Assembly (NCBI GenBank): GCA_038049695.1
Contig: CP142456.1
Location: 70,525,422 to 70,589,421, forward strand
DNA: 64,000 nucleotides
Source of the DNA: Cinnamomum chago
Lineage: Eukaryota; Streptophyta; Magnoliopsida; Laurales; Lauraceae
Direction of reading: 5' to 3'
A program made the translations under genes and the position numbers. Below the pieces are notes generated by a model. That model did not search any database and had not been told where the DNA came from. It saw nothing but the letters and a program-made list of their open reading frames with translations. Shown here one piece after another: positions 25,143 to 37,126 of the stretch. Position 1 is the first letter of the stretch, and the number at the start of each line of letters is the position of its first letter.

Positions 25143-25304
25143 GACTCAACCATTTTTGGAATAACAGAAATATGAATTTTTGATAATAAGGGTCACTACT
25201 CAACCATTTTTGGAATAACAGAAATATGAATTTTAGATAATAAGGGTCACTACTCAACCATTTTAGGAATAACAGAAATTTGAATTTTAGATAATAAGGG
25301 TCAC
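25143..25304. repeat. Tandem repeat, three copies of 54 bp
   Basis: Three near-identical 54-bp units contain AACAGAAATATGAATTTT and AATAAGGGTCACT, differing at a few positions. The unit length is a multiple of three, so the minus strand stays open through the array, but no gene context is seen. Confidence 0.9.
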
Positions 25305-25319
25305 TTGGTTGGTTGGCAA

Positions 25320-27120
25320 ACCCATATTTCACATGACTTCTTAAGAATTGATCCCTATACGCCGTTCTTTTTACTTGTGTGGGCTTTTTTGGATCCGAAC
25401 TTTGAATACCGAAAAAAAAAAAAAAAAAAAAAGAAAAATGTTAGACAACATCAAATACTTAAAGCCTTTTTCTCCCTATTGATGGTGGAACAACTGGCCA
25501 ACTATAAAACTAAATTAAAAGAGTCTTACCTTTTTTTCTTTTTATCTATAAAAAAAAAAATGAACCTCATTGCACGATGCTAACCTTATACTTACGTTCT
25601 CAAGAATGAGTATGAAAGGGACGGGAAATAATGAGGAATATATGGTTTACATTCACAGCACAACAATTTTTAGTGGGGAGGCTGATAATCTCTCTCTCTC
25701 TCTAGTTGGAATATATTAAACATGGAAGAACAATTACACATGAAGAAATGAGAAGTCAAATCACTCCACAAGTTACAATAGCTGTATAAAGTTTGTGTTG
25801 CATTCTTGACTCCTGAACCATCTTTCATATGGTGGGACCATTGCGTCTCATGTTGCTGCCATCTTTGATTTAATTGTTGTTACAGTAACAACTAAATTAT
25901 GTCATCAGGATAATTGTTTGAGAAATTTTATTTGTACCCACATGTTTTGGTGAGCCCACCCACTTTCCCAATAATGTCCGAAACACCCTCTTCTCCACTC
26001 CTCTTCCCCTTCCACTTGTTACGACCGAACCATGATGGCCGCCCCATCACTGGTGATCATTTCTCCCTCCGGCGAGCTCCCCTTTCTGCCCCCACCATCA
26101 CCGGCGAGCTCCCATCTCTTCTCCCTCCGGTGAGCTAAGTGGTTTCTTCTCCTATTCTCTTCTCCTCCCACCTATTGCTATTGAACCCCGAGGGCCGCCG
26201 CGTCACCGATGAGCTCCCCTCTCTGCCCCACCATCACCGGCGACCATCTTCTCCTCTTTCTTCATGTATATCGTTCGCTGGTGGGGTGCACGGAGTTTCA
26301 GGGCCGTGCACATAAAGGGGTGCACGACTGTGAAAACCCTTGCATATATCATTTGCAGGACGTTTCACACTAATACACATGAGATATGCACGAAACTTAT
26401 AGGTATTTTCGTCATGGGTAGTCTTTTTTTTGAAAGTTGGGTGGGCTCAGTTATTTTCATAGTGCAAATAGAATTTCTCATGTAGTTTTATTAAATTTTC
26501 TGAGCTAACCTTTCATATATCAATATCTCGAGGCTTTGGTAGGAATTTTTAGCTAAAGAAATTTAAGATGATAATAAGTTTCATATCTACCACGTCCACA
26601 GGTTGTAGGTGCGTATACACTTACAAAATCTTGGGGTGCATCCAAATGTTTAGAATACCGAGATTTTATTAAATTTTAAAAACCGTAACAATTAAAAAGA
26701 AATTTCAAATGCTCCATAAACCTATTAATATGGGCGTCAAGAATTCCCAAAACATGGAATTCCTAATTGTTGAAGCACTACAACAATTTTCTTGTCAAAG
26801 TATTTTTTACAATGCTCAAGATACGTTATTCCTTCTTTTTTTTTTTGGTTATTTTAGCTGAGGGATTGGGTCCCCGAAAGACTTGCACATGTGAGGTAAT
26901 AGGGACCTAATGTAGTATGAGGATGAAAGGAAATGAGACAATGTCCTATTGTCGGGTCCACTTGTGATTACTACAGCACGTTGTGCATTTATTTTTGGGA
27001 TGAGAAGTTTGTCTAAAAATATCGTTTCCTTGATTAGGGAAGTGCTAAGTTTTAGTAGTGTAATTTATAGTGGTTATGATCTAACCCCGTTTGGTTTTTT
27101 TTTTTTTTTTTTTCAATTTG
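25320..27120. other. Intergenic with a GC-rich duplicated patch
   Basis: 26030-26255 contains two similar GC-rich pyrimidine-biased stretches with ATCACCGGCGA and GAGCTCCCC, unlike the AT-rich surroundings. This may be a fragment of a captured gene, but no domain is recognised. The rest is AT-rich without coding support. Confidence 0.35.
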
Positions 27121-27243
27121 AAATGAGCGACGCTAGTGTCGTTCTTCGGCTTTTTATTTATACCCCAAACCCTTTCCATTTCCATTCATTTCTCTCCCCT
27201 TCCTTTCTCTCCCCTTCCTTATTTATATCATTGAAGTGGTGAT

Positions 27244-27660
27244 ATGGATTCAACCCATTTCACAGTGGTTGGTCAACATATAATGCGAGCAACATCGGTC
27301 TTTTACCAACTTGCAAGGAAGTGGAAGAGAGGTAGATTGAGGTGGTTTAACCAACTTGATCCCAGAATCAACATAAGGCCTTTCACCCGAGAAGAGGAAG
27401 AGAGGTTGCTGGCCGCACATCGCATTCATGGGAACAAGTGGGCTCTTATTGCTCGACTATTCCCCGGTAGGACCGACAATGCTGTGAAGAATCCTTAGCA
27501 TGTGATAATGGCAAGATGGCATAGAGAACGGTTGAGGCTCTTTGGAAAAAGAAGTTACCAACATCCTCTTCTTAGTAGCACAGAGACGAACATCAATGGC
27601 CTACACATACCTAACACCCAAAGAAGAGAACAACAACATGAAATAATTTCAGTTTGATAC
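27244..27660 (+). pseudogene. Truncated R2R3-MYB (MYB52/54/117-like) copy
   Basis: The plus-strand frame encodes the end of R2 (RLRWFNQLDPRIN) and an almost complete R3 with RPFTREEEERLLAAHRIHGNKWALIARLFPGRTDNAVKN, shown here only as a description of 27334-27492. The conserved NHWHV that should follow reads N-P-stop-H-V, and the frame after the stop still resembles the family (VIMARW). The first repeat is largely missing or scrambled upstream of 27330. These breaks mark it as a non-functional copy. GAGCGACGCTAG-type sequence at 27124 and 27834-27890 on both sides hints that a transposon may have captured it. Subgroup is from motif recall. Confidence 0.75.
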
Positions 27661-28618
27661 TACTAACTTTTTTTATTTCCAAAGCCATGGGAAAGATGGA
27701 GCCTTCTCTATATCCCCTTTTACTAGTTCATTCCCTTCTTGGGCATTCAACGCCCCAACGTCCTCAACCATGACACCATCTTGGGATTTTTTGAAAGGAG
27801 CAAGAATAGACCACTCCATAAGAAACGAGGAGAAACGAGGAGCGACGCTAGCAAAGCCTAAGTCATAGACGAGCGATGACGCTAGCGTCACTCCTCTCAA
27901 AGTTATATATATATATATATAAAAGAGATGAATGAACCCTTTCGTAAGGCCCCAACTACGGGGAACCTTCTCGTGCAACGGCCGTTTACCGGGATTTTTC
28001 CCGTAAAATCCTCTTTATTTTAATTGCCAAGTTACCAACTGATATTTGTGCATTTGGAGACTTTGTCTTAGACTACTGTGCGGACACCTGCAAGGAAAGA
28101 AAGTGCATCCCACACATGCTCAATCTTTTAATTCAAAGTGTATATGTGTTTTATACACAATAAATCATATGGTGAGGTTTAAAAAAATTTCTTACAGTAA
28201 GGCAACTCCTATTAGAGTAGGATTTGACAAAATCCCATACAAAGTATGGAGTTCACTTTGAGCTATTCAGATTTTCTATAGATTAGCAGTCAGACCCAAT
28301 ATAGAGCGCGTTAATTTGTGCGGTGATTGAAATTTAGGTAGGAACGAAACTCATCTTGATATTCCATGGAACTCATTTTTCAGCCATTTGATACAACTCA
28401 TTTTTCTCACTTAAAAAGGAAAATACGAATTAATCTTTTTTTATAGAAAGAACTTGATTTCTTGATAAGTGTAGGGTAAGAATGTACGATTCCACTGTCG
28501 CACGGGAAATGGAATCCTAATATGGTAGGGATGTAAATGGGTTGATCTTCGGCCAGAATTATATTGGAACTGGAACCAAACTAAATTCTGACTAATGGTT
28601 CAAGTTCCGACTCGGAAC

Positions 28619-29048
28619 TAGGGGTGTTCATGGGCTGGCTGATGAGTGCATTGCCCCGGCCCGACTTCTAGACAATAAGGCTGAGACTGAGTTGGGCCAA
28701 AAGTGGCTGCCCCGAGTCTCGCGCGCTTGGAAATGATAAAGCTGGAGCCCAGCCCGAGGTAGGTAGAGTTATAAAAAATATACTTCTTAACATGTCTTTA
28801 GTTGTAGCTCAACTAGTCTGACGATATTATAGTGCATGAGAGGTCATGTGTTTGATCTCTCTCTCATAATTATTTTTTATATTCAGGCTGAGTTGGGCTT
28901 CTGGCTCTCTATCACTAAGTCCAAACCTGGCTCATCTATTAAACAGGCCAAATAAAAAGCTAGTCTGACCCATCTCCTATAACACAACCTCCAACCCCAG
29001 GCCAAAAGCAGGCTAAGCCCGGACAGGTCCAATGTATGAACACTTCTA
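28619..29048. mobile_element. Short hAT-like element containing a SINE-like segment
   Basis: Termini are TAGGGGTGTTCATGGGC (left) and TAGAAGTGTTCATAC (right, reverse complement). Flanking octamers CTCGGAAC (28611-28618) and CTCAAAAC (29049-29056) match at six of eight positions. Inside, 28803-28865 has an A-box-like TTGTAGCTCAACTAG and a B-box-like GGTCATGTGTTTGATCTC, as in tRNA-derived SINEs. The element itself sits beside GGAACTGGAACC-type sequence of another hAT-like fragment starting near 28530. Confidence 0.65.
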
Positions 29049-29595
29049 CTCAAAACATGTTTTATTGGTTCAAGACCCCATTTTAATAAGAGGACCGGGT
29101 CCAATTCCTAACCAGAGGACTGGACTGGACGTAGTTTCAAAATCGATTCCGGCTTCTTTTCCATATTTTTAATATTTTGAGTTGTCCTTAACATAAGAAT
29201 ATCATTCAACTTAAAACTATACATTAAGTTTACTACATTCAAAATTAGACAAAAAAAAAAAAAAAAATCAAACAAAAGCTGATTTTGAACCAAAAACTTA
29301 CAACATTAAAAGACTTGTAAGTCGTATCCCTGATCCACGGGTCAAAACATGTATGAATCTAAAACAAGACTCATTTATCAATTGAAACTTTTCAAACCCA
29401 GTTTCCACTTTACAGTCTGCTTGAGAGTTAAGTGCACCTTTATCACTGAGTAGATTCTCCAACTCCACCCATCAAATATCGAGATCAACGGCCACGATCC
29501 CACCAGACAACCCTCAACTCTTTCTTCAACCAGCCAACCGAAAACCATCTCCCCATCTCTCTCCCTCCCTCCCTCCCTGCAAAACCCAAAAAACC

Positions 29596-30951
29596 ATGTT
29601 GTTATCCACCACACAAACACTCATCTCCTACAAAAACTTCATATTCCAAACCCTCCTCTCCCTCTCCCTCTCCTTCCTCCTCCTCCCCATTCTCAATCTC
29701 CCCACTCTCTTCCTCTCCAATCTCCACACCTACATCCACCCTGAAAACCTCTCCTCCGATCCTAACCGTCCATCCGTCCGCGCCTCCATCCGACGGCCAG
29801 ATTCCAACGACCACCCCGACCCCAAGCGACGCTCCAGATCCAAAGACAAGTTCGAGTTCGACGAATCCAACGCTCAGATCTTCCGCCTTCGCCTCGCCGA
29901 CGGCCACCTCCAATCCCGCCTCTACTTCCCACAATTCCGCTCTCTTTTCGCCGCCTCCGCCGTCTCCGCCTCTGGTCTCCTCCTCCAGTCCTTCCTCTCC
30001 GGCGGATCCGATCCCGATTCTGGAATCTTCCTCAACGGATCTGCTATCCCGATCTTCGTAGGGTTTTACGCGATCGGGAAGGGATTCGTTTCTCTCGCTA
30101 GGGTTTCGTTCGATCGGTCCTCATCGAAGCAGTCGGAGAAGCAGATCAGCGTCCTGTTTGGTTTTCTAGGGTTTTTGTCTGCTGTTTCTATCATTTCCGT
30201 CTTCAGCTCATCGATATTCGATTTCGATTTCGGATCTGTGGATGGAATCGCTAAGTTATCGATCGCTGTTTTCGCGGGCTGCATTGCGGGATTTCTCTAC
30301 ATGCCTGCGATCAAGATCGCTCGATCGTTCTGGCTCGGGACCGATCAGCTTCGTTGGAATCTCTCCGTGGTTTCTTGCGGATCCGTGGGTCGACTGCTTC
30401 TTTACTCTAATCACCTGATGATTGTGTTTGCTTCGATGCTTTGGATCAATCCAATGGCGGAGATCCTCATCAAGAAGAAATCAGATCGAGGAATGCGATT
30501 CTCTGGAAATGTGGGGATGGATCGATCGGATTTCGAGAGGTTTAGGGTTTTGTGTTTGATGATTTCGGGGGTTTTGCAGATTTTGAGTCTGCGTCCGAAC
30601 TTGCAGATGTATTTGAATGAGGCTGTGTTGTCTTGGTACCAGAGGCTTCATGCGAGTAAAGTTCCGGACTTGGATTTCAGTAGGGCGAAGATCTTCTTAC
30701 ACAATTACTACGTTTGCTTGGTGGTCTTGCAGCTCTTTGTGCCTCCTGCATTGGTGCTGGTTTTCCTCGGCTTGTCGCAGATCCAAGGTAACTTGTTTGG
30801 TGGCTTTCCTTTGATTGATAGCTTTGCACATTGCTCTTCTTTTGTAAAGGAAGTGTCTTTGTTTATGGCTTGGTGGATTGTGTTCGTTTCAATGATTTTC
30901 ACTTCCATGAACCTGGCTCTATATCGATGCGGAATTTTGTTAATTTCATAA
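29596..30951 (+). CDS. TMEM161-family multi-pass membrane protein
   Basis: An intact single-exon frame of 451 codons. The protein has about nine hydrophobic segments (roughly residues 15-42, 115-134, 148-170, 185-208, 220-240, 265-285, 316-332, 370-393 and 421-441). A charged, Arg/Lys/Asp-rich loop lies at 55-90, and the conserved-looking LRPNLQMYLNEA is at 332-343. Overall length, segment spacing and this motif fit the plant members of the TMEM161A/B family (Tmemb_161AB), whose biochemical role is not established in plants. The start is the first Met after a pyrimidine-rich leader (29500-29590) and opens the first hydrophobic segment. The first third is GC-rich, unlike the flanks, as is common at plant gene starts. 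No frameshift is seen, so it is probably functional. Family name is from recognition, not a search. Confidence 0.75.
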   Translation: MLLSTTQTLISYKNFIFQTLLSLSLSFLLLPILNLPTLFLSNLHTYIHPENLSSDPNRPSVRASIRRPDSNDHPDPKRRSRSKDKFEFDESNAQIFRLRLADGHLQSRLYFPQFRSLFAASAVSASGLLLQSFLSGGSDPDSGIFLNGSAIPIFVGFYAIGKGFVSLARVSFDRSSSKQSEKQISVLFGFLGFLSAVSIISVFSSSIFDFDFGSVDGIAKLSIAVFAGCIAGFLYMPAIKIARSFWLGTDQLRWNLSVVSCGSVGRLLLYSNHLMIVFASMLWINPMAEILIKKKSDRGMRFSGNVGMDRSDFERFRVLCLMISGVLQILSLRPNLQMYLNEAVLSWYQRLHASKVPDLDFSRAKIFLHNYYVCLVVLQLFVPPALVLVFLGLSQIQGNLFGGFPLIDSFAHCSSFVKEVSLFMAWWIVFVSMIFTSMNLALYRCGILLIS

Positions 30952-31365
30952 TGGGCTTTTGTTCTGTTTTATTTTCATTTCTTTGTTGATCGAGTTCAAT
31001 TTTTTTTTTTTTTTTTGGTAGTTTCTATAGTGATATATCCTTGAAGTGATTTCCTTTCTTTGGTATATGCGAATGCTTGTATTTTATGGATGAGGAAGAT
31101 TTCTTTTTGGATATTGTAGTATTTTTTCATGAAATTTTAGTAGCCGTATATTTGAGATCTTGTTTCAAACTAATTCAGATATTTTGAGTTTGGTATTTTG
31201 AGTTTGGTAAATCTGCATTCCGATCTTATTGGATTGACTTGGTAATTTGAATTTTATATGCTTCTAGATGGTATGCATGTTTGATAGATATTTAAGGTGG
31301 ATTCCCATGATGTATGCTGTTTGCATATGATGTGGTGCTGATTAGTCAAACAAGAAAGCATGATA
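30952..31365 (+). other. Likely 3' untranslated region and flank of the TMEM161-like gene
   Basis: T-rich sequence after the stop, with a long T-run at 31000-31017. It contains the repeated phrase TATTTTGAGTTTGGTA (31177-31208). Transcript end not determinable. Confidence 0.4.
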
Positions 31366-31369
31366 CAAT

Positions 31370-31905
31370 GAAACATTAGAAGAAGGTGTCCTAGTCAAAT
31401 GGTTGAAGAATCAGTAGATTTAAGACCAAATATGTGGAAGTGTAGGTTAGTCGGTGAGACCGCAAGAGAGTAGAGAAGTTGAATTAGTCACAATTGAAAG
31501 CAACCTAGTACCACATTATGAAGATCTCAGTACTTTGGAGCTATCATAGAATAGAGCATAGAGTTTTGATTGACTGGTGTCATTAGATTAAAGAGACTCT
31601 TTCGTAAGACAACAATTAGGCATAGTATTTGTATAGAATCGAATATTGGGCAATGAAGAAGCTAAAGTTTGTGGCTGATATGCACATGATTAGGAGGATT
31701 TGCTGTGCTACTTGGAGGATATAATTAGAAAGAAGTGCCTTAAAAGTAATTTTGAGATAAATGTAATTAAGAAAAATAATCCACAGGAAGATCATTGGTG
31801 ATAGTTTGGGAATGTTTACAGAAGGTCAGGAACTGCCCCAGTGAGACAAATTGACGTGTTGCTAGTGATACGAACATATTAGGAGAGGATGGTCATTCAA
31901 TACCT
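31370..31905 (+). mobile_element. Decayed LINE (RTE-like) reverse transcriptase 3' remnant
   Basis: Conceptual translation with many stops still shows the C-terminal order of plant RTE-type LINEs: a YFGAII-like block near 31530, then WAMKKLKFVADMHMIRRI (about 31650-31700), matching the family pattern W-x-M-K-x-x-x-x-x-K-x-x-x-x-E-M-R-M-L-R-W-I. Frame breaks are numerous. A similar remnant lies at 60590-61215. Confidence 0.55.
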
Positions 31906-31907
31906 TT

Positions 31908-32012
31908 GGCCCTAAGCTTGAGGGACACTCGATTTTGGACAGCCAATAACTAATCCCTAGGGGTAGATGCAAACCCCCCTATCCACATGCACTGGGTAAA
32001 ACAATGGGAGTC
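31908..32012. mobile_element. SINE-like fragment
   Basis: Shares CACTCGATT, AACTAATCCCTAGGGG and CCTATCCACATGCAC with the fragment at 35675-35860, in the same order. It is truncated. Confidence 0.45.
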
Positions 32013-32019
32013 ATAACAA

Positions 32020-34028
32020 TACTTACTGGTTGATATTTTAAGTCATGTATGATAGTGTGTTTTTTTTTTTTTTTTTGGACAGTTGTGACTTGTGAGTTGC
32101 GACCTATGATACCCAGATACTTCAAAATAGTGAATGTACTTCATTTATCTGTGAATTTGGATTTTAATTTTGGGAGACTACCAGAAGTTGGATGATCAGC
32201 ATTCTCCTGTTGAGCATTCTATAAGCCCATGACTAGAAATGCTTGAATTCGGCCTACGGACTGGAGGGTAAAAAGTTGCTGATTGTTATGATAGTGTTGG
32301 TAAAGTAATATGGAAGGTTTGCAGTGTGTCAAAACCAAAATTACATGTGGTGAGATTTCAGTATTTTTGCACCTAGTGAAGTTGCTTGGTCTTTTTAGTA
32401 GGGCAAGTATAAAATTTGTCTTATTATCTGTAAGAGACAGGAACAGGAAGGCATTTCAAGTTTTTGTGAAATAAAGGTATATCAAGCTTTGATGGAATAT
32501 CAAGCTTTGTGAAGGGTGTATCGACTCCCAAGGAGATGAATTCCATGGTTTAAAAGTTTAATATTTTAGTTGGTGGAATTTCCAATCCCACACTTTATGG
32601 ACATTGTGGAACCCTTTTTCAGATCATAGCTATGAGAAGTTTTTACCCTGCTCAGTCAATGCTACATGACTCTGCAGGATTTACTTAGATTGCCTATTTG
32701 AAGAACCAGATATTGGTTGGTAACTTAATGGTACTGCTCCTTCCTTTCTAGGGAAAAAAATGTTGTACTGCTCTAAATAGGGTAGTTATTTATGGGACTT
32801 TCCAGAGATAGTAGCTCTGGTTCACATGGGGATTCATACATCCATCTCAACAAACCTGTTCTTTGTAGGTCTTCTAAATATTCATGCATTTATTTGTACA
32901 TCTCAACAAATTTAGGAGTTTATTTTCTTTGATATGTGAGTCCTTATTTTTGAAAGAAAAAAAAGGTTGGTTATTGGCTTAGTCTGGTGCCTCTAAGCCT
33001 TGGCTTTTACATTTTGTTTTGCCAAGATATGGTGTAAGTAAGCCCTATCAACAGGCTTCTTGTACGCTTGATTGTATTGGATGAATACAATCAAGCATTG
33101 ATAATCAAATGTTTTCTGCTGTATTTTTTTTCACAGTGATTTCATCTTCTGTTAACTAAAGATTTCCTTTTCTACAAATTCAAATTCTATTGTTTGGGCA
33201 GCAGAACATTGTCTCTGGCAAAATGTGTTTCTTCCATTTATATATGAATGCAGAATATGGTTCTCTATCTCTTGCCTCCGTATTTGCTTTTTGCAAAAAT
33301 TGGAGAAAATGCTTTCACCTCAGAAAATGAAATTGAAAAATGTCAACTTGGAACAACAGGAAATCATTCTCTGTTGGAAACCATTTTCCTTTTATGTGGG
33401 AAACTCTCTGCAGAAACATACCCTTCTAGGTAGATGCTGTTAGGGGCTTAGATGGTTCAAACTAGTTTCTTATTGCACCAACATCAATTGCCCAACCCTG
33501 GAGAGCCATGGTCTACCTGTTTTACAATGATCATGGTCTCTACTAGTGTGAGTTTTGTAAGACTAGTCTACAGCTTGCATCACTGTGCCATGAACTGAAA
33601 AGTTTCACTTACCAATGTTTTACCCCCGTTGTCATCGAGGGTGGAGCCAGGAGCCTTTTTCTTTGTTGGGGGACCATTGTATGAAAAAGAAAGAAAATAT
33701 TATCTATTGGAGGGAGATACATGAATCGATTTTTAGTTTTCTGTATTTGGTATTGATATTAGATGGTGTAGGTAAACTATCTATCCATGTTTCTGATCGT
33801 TGCAAACAAAATGCCAAGTTAGGTGGGTCTTCTTGGACTCTTGATAGAGAAGGGGATTTTTCTTCTCTTGGTGCTCAATGTCGTGGCTGGGTGACTCAGT
33901 CAACTCTGCTAAGTCTAGCGGGTCTAACCGTGTTTCAGATCTACTTGCATCAACCTAAAGGCATCATTTGTGTAGTGGGTCATTGATTGTGCAGAGGAAG
34001 TTTTCAGTCATATGAGTTAGTCCAATAT
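32020..34028. other. Intergenic, no gene recognised
   Basis: No domain is recognisable in the frames present, including the 123-codon frame at 33615-33986. The segment at 33633-33670 has a GTGGAGCCAGGAGCC border reminiscent of DNA transposon ends. Confidence 0.35.
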
Positions 34029-34031
34029 GAC

Positions 34032-34355
34032 GTTTAAAGTAGGGTTTTTTCTGCATAAACTCCCTACCACTAAGCTTATTTATGAAGATCTCTTACCATA
34101 CGAGTAAGTCCTAGTGGGAATGCCTGGGTGATGCATGGTTTAGCTGCAATGACGTCCATGAAAACTAGATAATAAATCTATGTAAAATGATAAATAATGA
34201 AAAAAAAAAAAGTTAAGTTTTAAGTAGGGTTTTGCTGCATAAATTCCATACCCTTTTGCTTATTTATGAAAGTCTCTTACCGTACAAGTAATTTATAGTG
34301 GGAAAGCCTGTATGATGCATGGGTTAGCTGTGATGGCGTCCATGGAAACAAAAAT
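34032..34355. repeat. Diverged tandem duplication, two copies
   Basis: The blocks at 34032-34170 and 34217-34355 share AAGTAGGGTTTT, GCTTATTTATGAA, GTGGGAA and GATGCATGG in order, offset by about 185 bp. They are separated by an A-rich stretch. Non-coding. Confidence 0.75.
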
Positions 34356-34854
34356 TTTAATAGTCAATATTGATCAATAGACTCAACAACAATAATGATA
34401 ATATGAATACGCTTTAGAATATGGGTTAGATCGCATTCGTGATGAATCCTACATACTGAATAGATTTGTTCTTCCTTATCTGTAAATCATTTTTATTTGT
34501 GAGCCGTGGTGTGTAAAAATGATTGGATGACTGAGAAAGGTGGGCTCATTTTCAATGTACTTGTGAGGGCTAAATTTAAAAAGGAGAATGGACGGCTTGA
34601 CGTCCCCATGCCATATATGACAGTCTCGCATGACAGTGGATGTCTATGAATTTTTTGCCATAAATCCATGAGTCTGGGCTTATATCTATGAAATGCAAAC
34701 TGTTCAGAATCACAGAATAAGAAAGATTTCACTTCGAAGATCATCCATTGAAGGTAAAGTAAGATTGGACAAATAATCAAAATTAAGAAACGTATAGTTC
34801 TATTTGATGTTTGTTTCGAGTAACAGTGCCACTAGAATTTCGAATGAAACTTAA

Positions 34855-34985
34855 GGGTGTTGGTGGAGCGGCATAAGTAGTGAGTTTGCTCCTCACGTCT
34901 TGTGTTCAAAACCGCTCAAGCTTTGCCTGATGTGCATTTGATGGATTTAAACGGGTGCCACCCGGGGTTTTATTCTTGTTGGGTC
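34855..34985 (+). mobile_element. Possible tRNA-derived SINE
   Basis: Contains TGGTGGAGCGGCATAAGTAG and a B-box-like TTGTGTTCAAAACCGC about 35 bp later, then a body ending near GGGTTTTATTCTTGTTGGG. No clear tail or target duplication was identified. Confidence 0.4.
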
Positions 34986-35674
34986 AAAGACCTCATAGAT
35001 ACCCACATCATTAAAATGTTAAACAACCAAATTGTTTGAATGGGTATACATGCATGGATTGGCCCCTAAACCGAATCATTTAAATGGATTTGGCTTGCTA
35101 TAAGGGTTGATCTCAACCCAACCAGGCTGTGGTCTATATATCGAGGGTTGGGTTATGTAAGTAAGTTAAATGTGGGCTAGGGTCGAGTTGGGTGAGCGGG
35201 TTGGACCAGATTGTGCCATCCCTGAGTCCAAACCCACCCCAAATGTGCCCGGTCTGTTGCCATCCCTAGTGGCAGAGAATGCGTTTGCATCATACAGAGG
35301 GACCAATGTTTATAGAGTTTTAGTATTTTTTTTTAGAAGAGTTTTAATGACTTGGAGAGTGAGAAATAACTACTTATAGGGGAAAACCCCTATGGATTCC
35401 ACACTTCCTTTTCTCTATCATTCTCAGTTGGCCAGTGGTCTGGACCGGATGGTCCCTTCAAAACATTCTGGGATTGAGAGAGGTACCTGGCACATCTTCT
35501 TCTGCTGCATCAGTTGTAGCGTCATTATCTACAACAACCTTCATTGTCGCCAGCTACAGCCATGGCATCGTCATCTTGGTTTCCTCTCCTCTTTCCCTCT
35601 TTCTCTCTCTTTCTTTAACCCAGGGTATCTCCTATCCAGCCCAGCCTAACCCAACTCAAGAGCCTTTGGCACTG

Positions 35675-35865
35675 AGCCCGATAAACACTCGATTCTAGAC
35701 AGCGGAGAACTAATCCCTAGGGGCACATGGAAACTCTCCTATCCATATGCACAGGTAAAACTATGGGAGGTGGCCAACAAAGGTAGGTGTTGAACACAAG
35801 ACTTCTCTGCATCCTCAGAAGTAGAGTCCTTGGCTTACTGACCCACCCACCCTTTTATTTCTCTC
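35675..35865 (-). mobile_element. SINE-like copy
   Basis: Resembles the SINE family at 37369-37557 in reverse orientation. It includes CCCTAGGGGCACATG, a GTGTTGAACACAAGACTTC box and a downstream region equivalent to the 5' A-box. Confidence 0.5.
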
Positions 35866-36783
35866 GTCTCTATCTCCACCAAGGGTTCTAACTTTTAATT
35901 CTGTTTACATTTTTTTCCCATGTCCAGCCCAATCGTGTTTAGGCTCACGCCAAAAGTTATGGGCCCCACAATGGGTCTAGTTATTAAAGATTTTAAATCA
36001 CCCAAAGCGCAGTCATTAGAAATTCTAAATCGCCCCAACAAAATGGGCCAGAAGAAAATGCGTGGGCCTTGGACAATAATAATTCTAATAAAAGATGAGA
36101 CTACTTTCGGAATGATCAGGCACTGTTTTGACCTAATTAATATGAGGGTGGTGAGGGGGGTAGATTTATATTATGTGGGCTCTACTATGGGCCTATAAAA
36201 TTGTCGCCAGTCGTACTCTTTAAGTCTTACCTTTGAGCTCTTTACCAGATTAAAAAAAAAAAAAAAAAAATTTGGTCTTACCTTTATGAGCATCTAGAAA
36301 TCTTTTTTTACTTGGTACTTTCTAATAGGCCCACATATAAAAATCTAAACCATTAGTAATTATTTATTTGTAATGTGGAAAGAGCATATTGCATTATTGA
36401 TCTAATAGGCTCATACTTCTTCTGTAGTCTCTCTTCCTTTGGATTCCAAAATTTACTTGATAGTCTACTCTAATAAGCACCAGCAGATTGTTCACCTTTA
36501 TAGGATATAATTAAAATGAGAAAACGAAAGAAATCTGAGCTAGTGGTATTAGTCTGACAGTGGCCTACCATGCTATGCTTGAAGTAAAACTTTACAAAAT
36601 GCTAGAAGTAGAACAATATGTCCAAAATGCTAGAAGTAGAACAATATGTGCGACAGGTATTTTTGAGTGGGTTGGGGTTGGGGTTGGAGTTGGGGATAGG
36701 CATTTATCTCCTGTTATTTCCTCCCATAAAGCCATATCTCTCCCACGTGAAGATGGGCAATCTGGTCAAGGCTATATCCTAAC

Positions 36784-36907
36784 GAGGGGTGCTATGTGGA
36801 CCGAACCATGGCCCGATCCCATAAGGGCCACAGGATCCCAGGGCTGTGGCCCTTATGGAGACCGGGCCATGGTTCGGTCCCCATAATCGGTCCAAGGAGA
36901 CTTTTTC
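36784..36907. mobile_element. Foldback MITE 1, GC-rich palindrome, 9-bp target duplication
   Basis: The 124-bp element is flanked by a perfect direct repeat TATCCTAAC (36775-36783 and 36908-36916). Its core (about 36799-36883) is a near-perfect palindrome with arms containing GGACCGAACCATGGCCCG and CATAAGGGCCACAG. The 3' part AGACTTTTTC recurs in the two neighbouring elements. Non-coding. Confidence 0.85.
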
Positions 36908-36916
36908 TATCCTAAC

Positions 36917-36973
36917 AGCGGTGGTACCCACCCCGACCGGGGAGCCCGGGGTCGGGGTGGGTAGACTTTTTCA
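36917..36973. mobile_element. Foldback MITE 2, sharing a target duplication with MITE 1
   Basis: The 57-bp segment lies between TATCCTAAC (36908-36916, shared with element 1) and TATCCTAAT (36974-36982). Its core is a palindrome of about 34 bp (CCCACCCCGACC with its complement, 36928-36961), followed by TAGACTTTTTCA like its neighbour. Confidence 0.7.
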
Positions 36974-37050
36974 TATCCTAATCGTTTGACCAATAAGAGA
37001 TTGAGGGCAAAGTCGAGCTCTTTGTCAAAGAAGATGACAGAGAAGGATAT

Positions 37051-37126
37051 GAGCCCTGCTATGTGGACATACTGGGGGGGACCGATTCCTGGCCCGGTCC
37101 CCCCAGTTGTCCAAGTGGACTTTCTC
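37051..37126. mobile_element. Foldback MITE 3, 9-bp target duplication
   Basis: The 76-bp element is flanked by perfect GAAGGATAT repeats (37042-37050 and 37127-37135). It starts GAGCCCTGCTATGTGGAC, much as MITE 1 starts GAGGGGTGCTATGTGGAC. It has a G-run/C-run palindrome at 37071-37107 and ends AGTGGACTTTCTC. It belongs to the same family as MITEs 1 and 2. Confidence 0.85.

Noticed and set aside
33615..33986. 123-codon frame as a gene
   Set aside because: No recognisable domain or splice context, and the composition matches the surrounding intergenic DNA.
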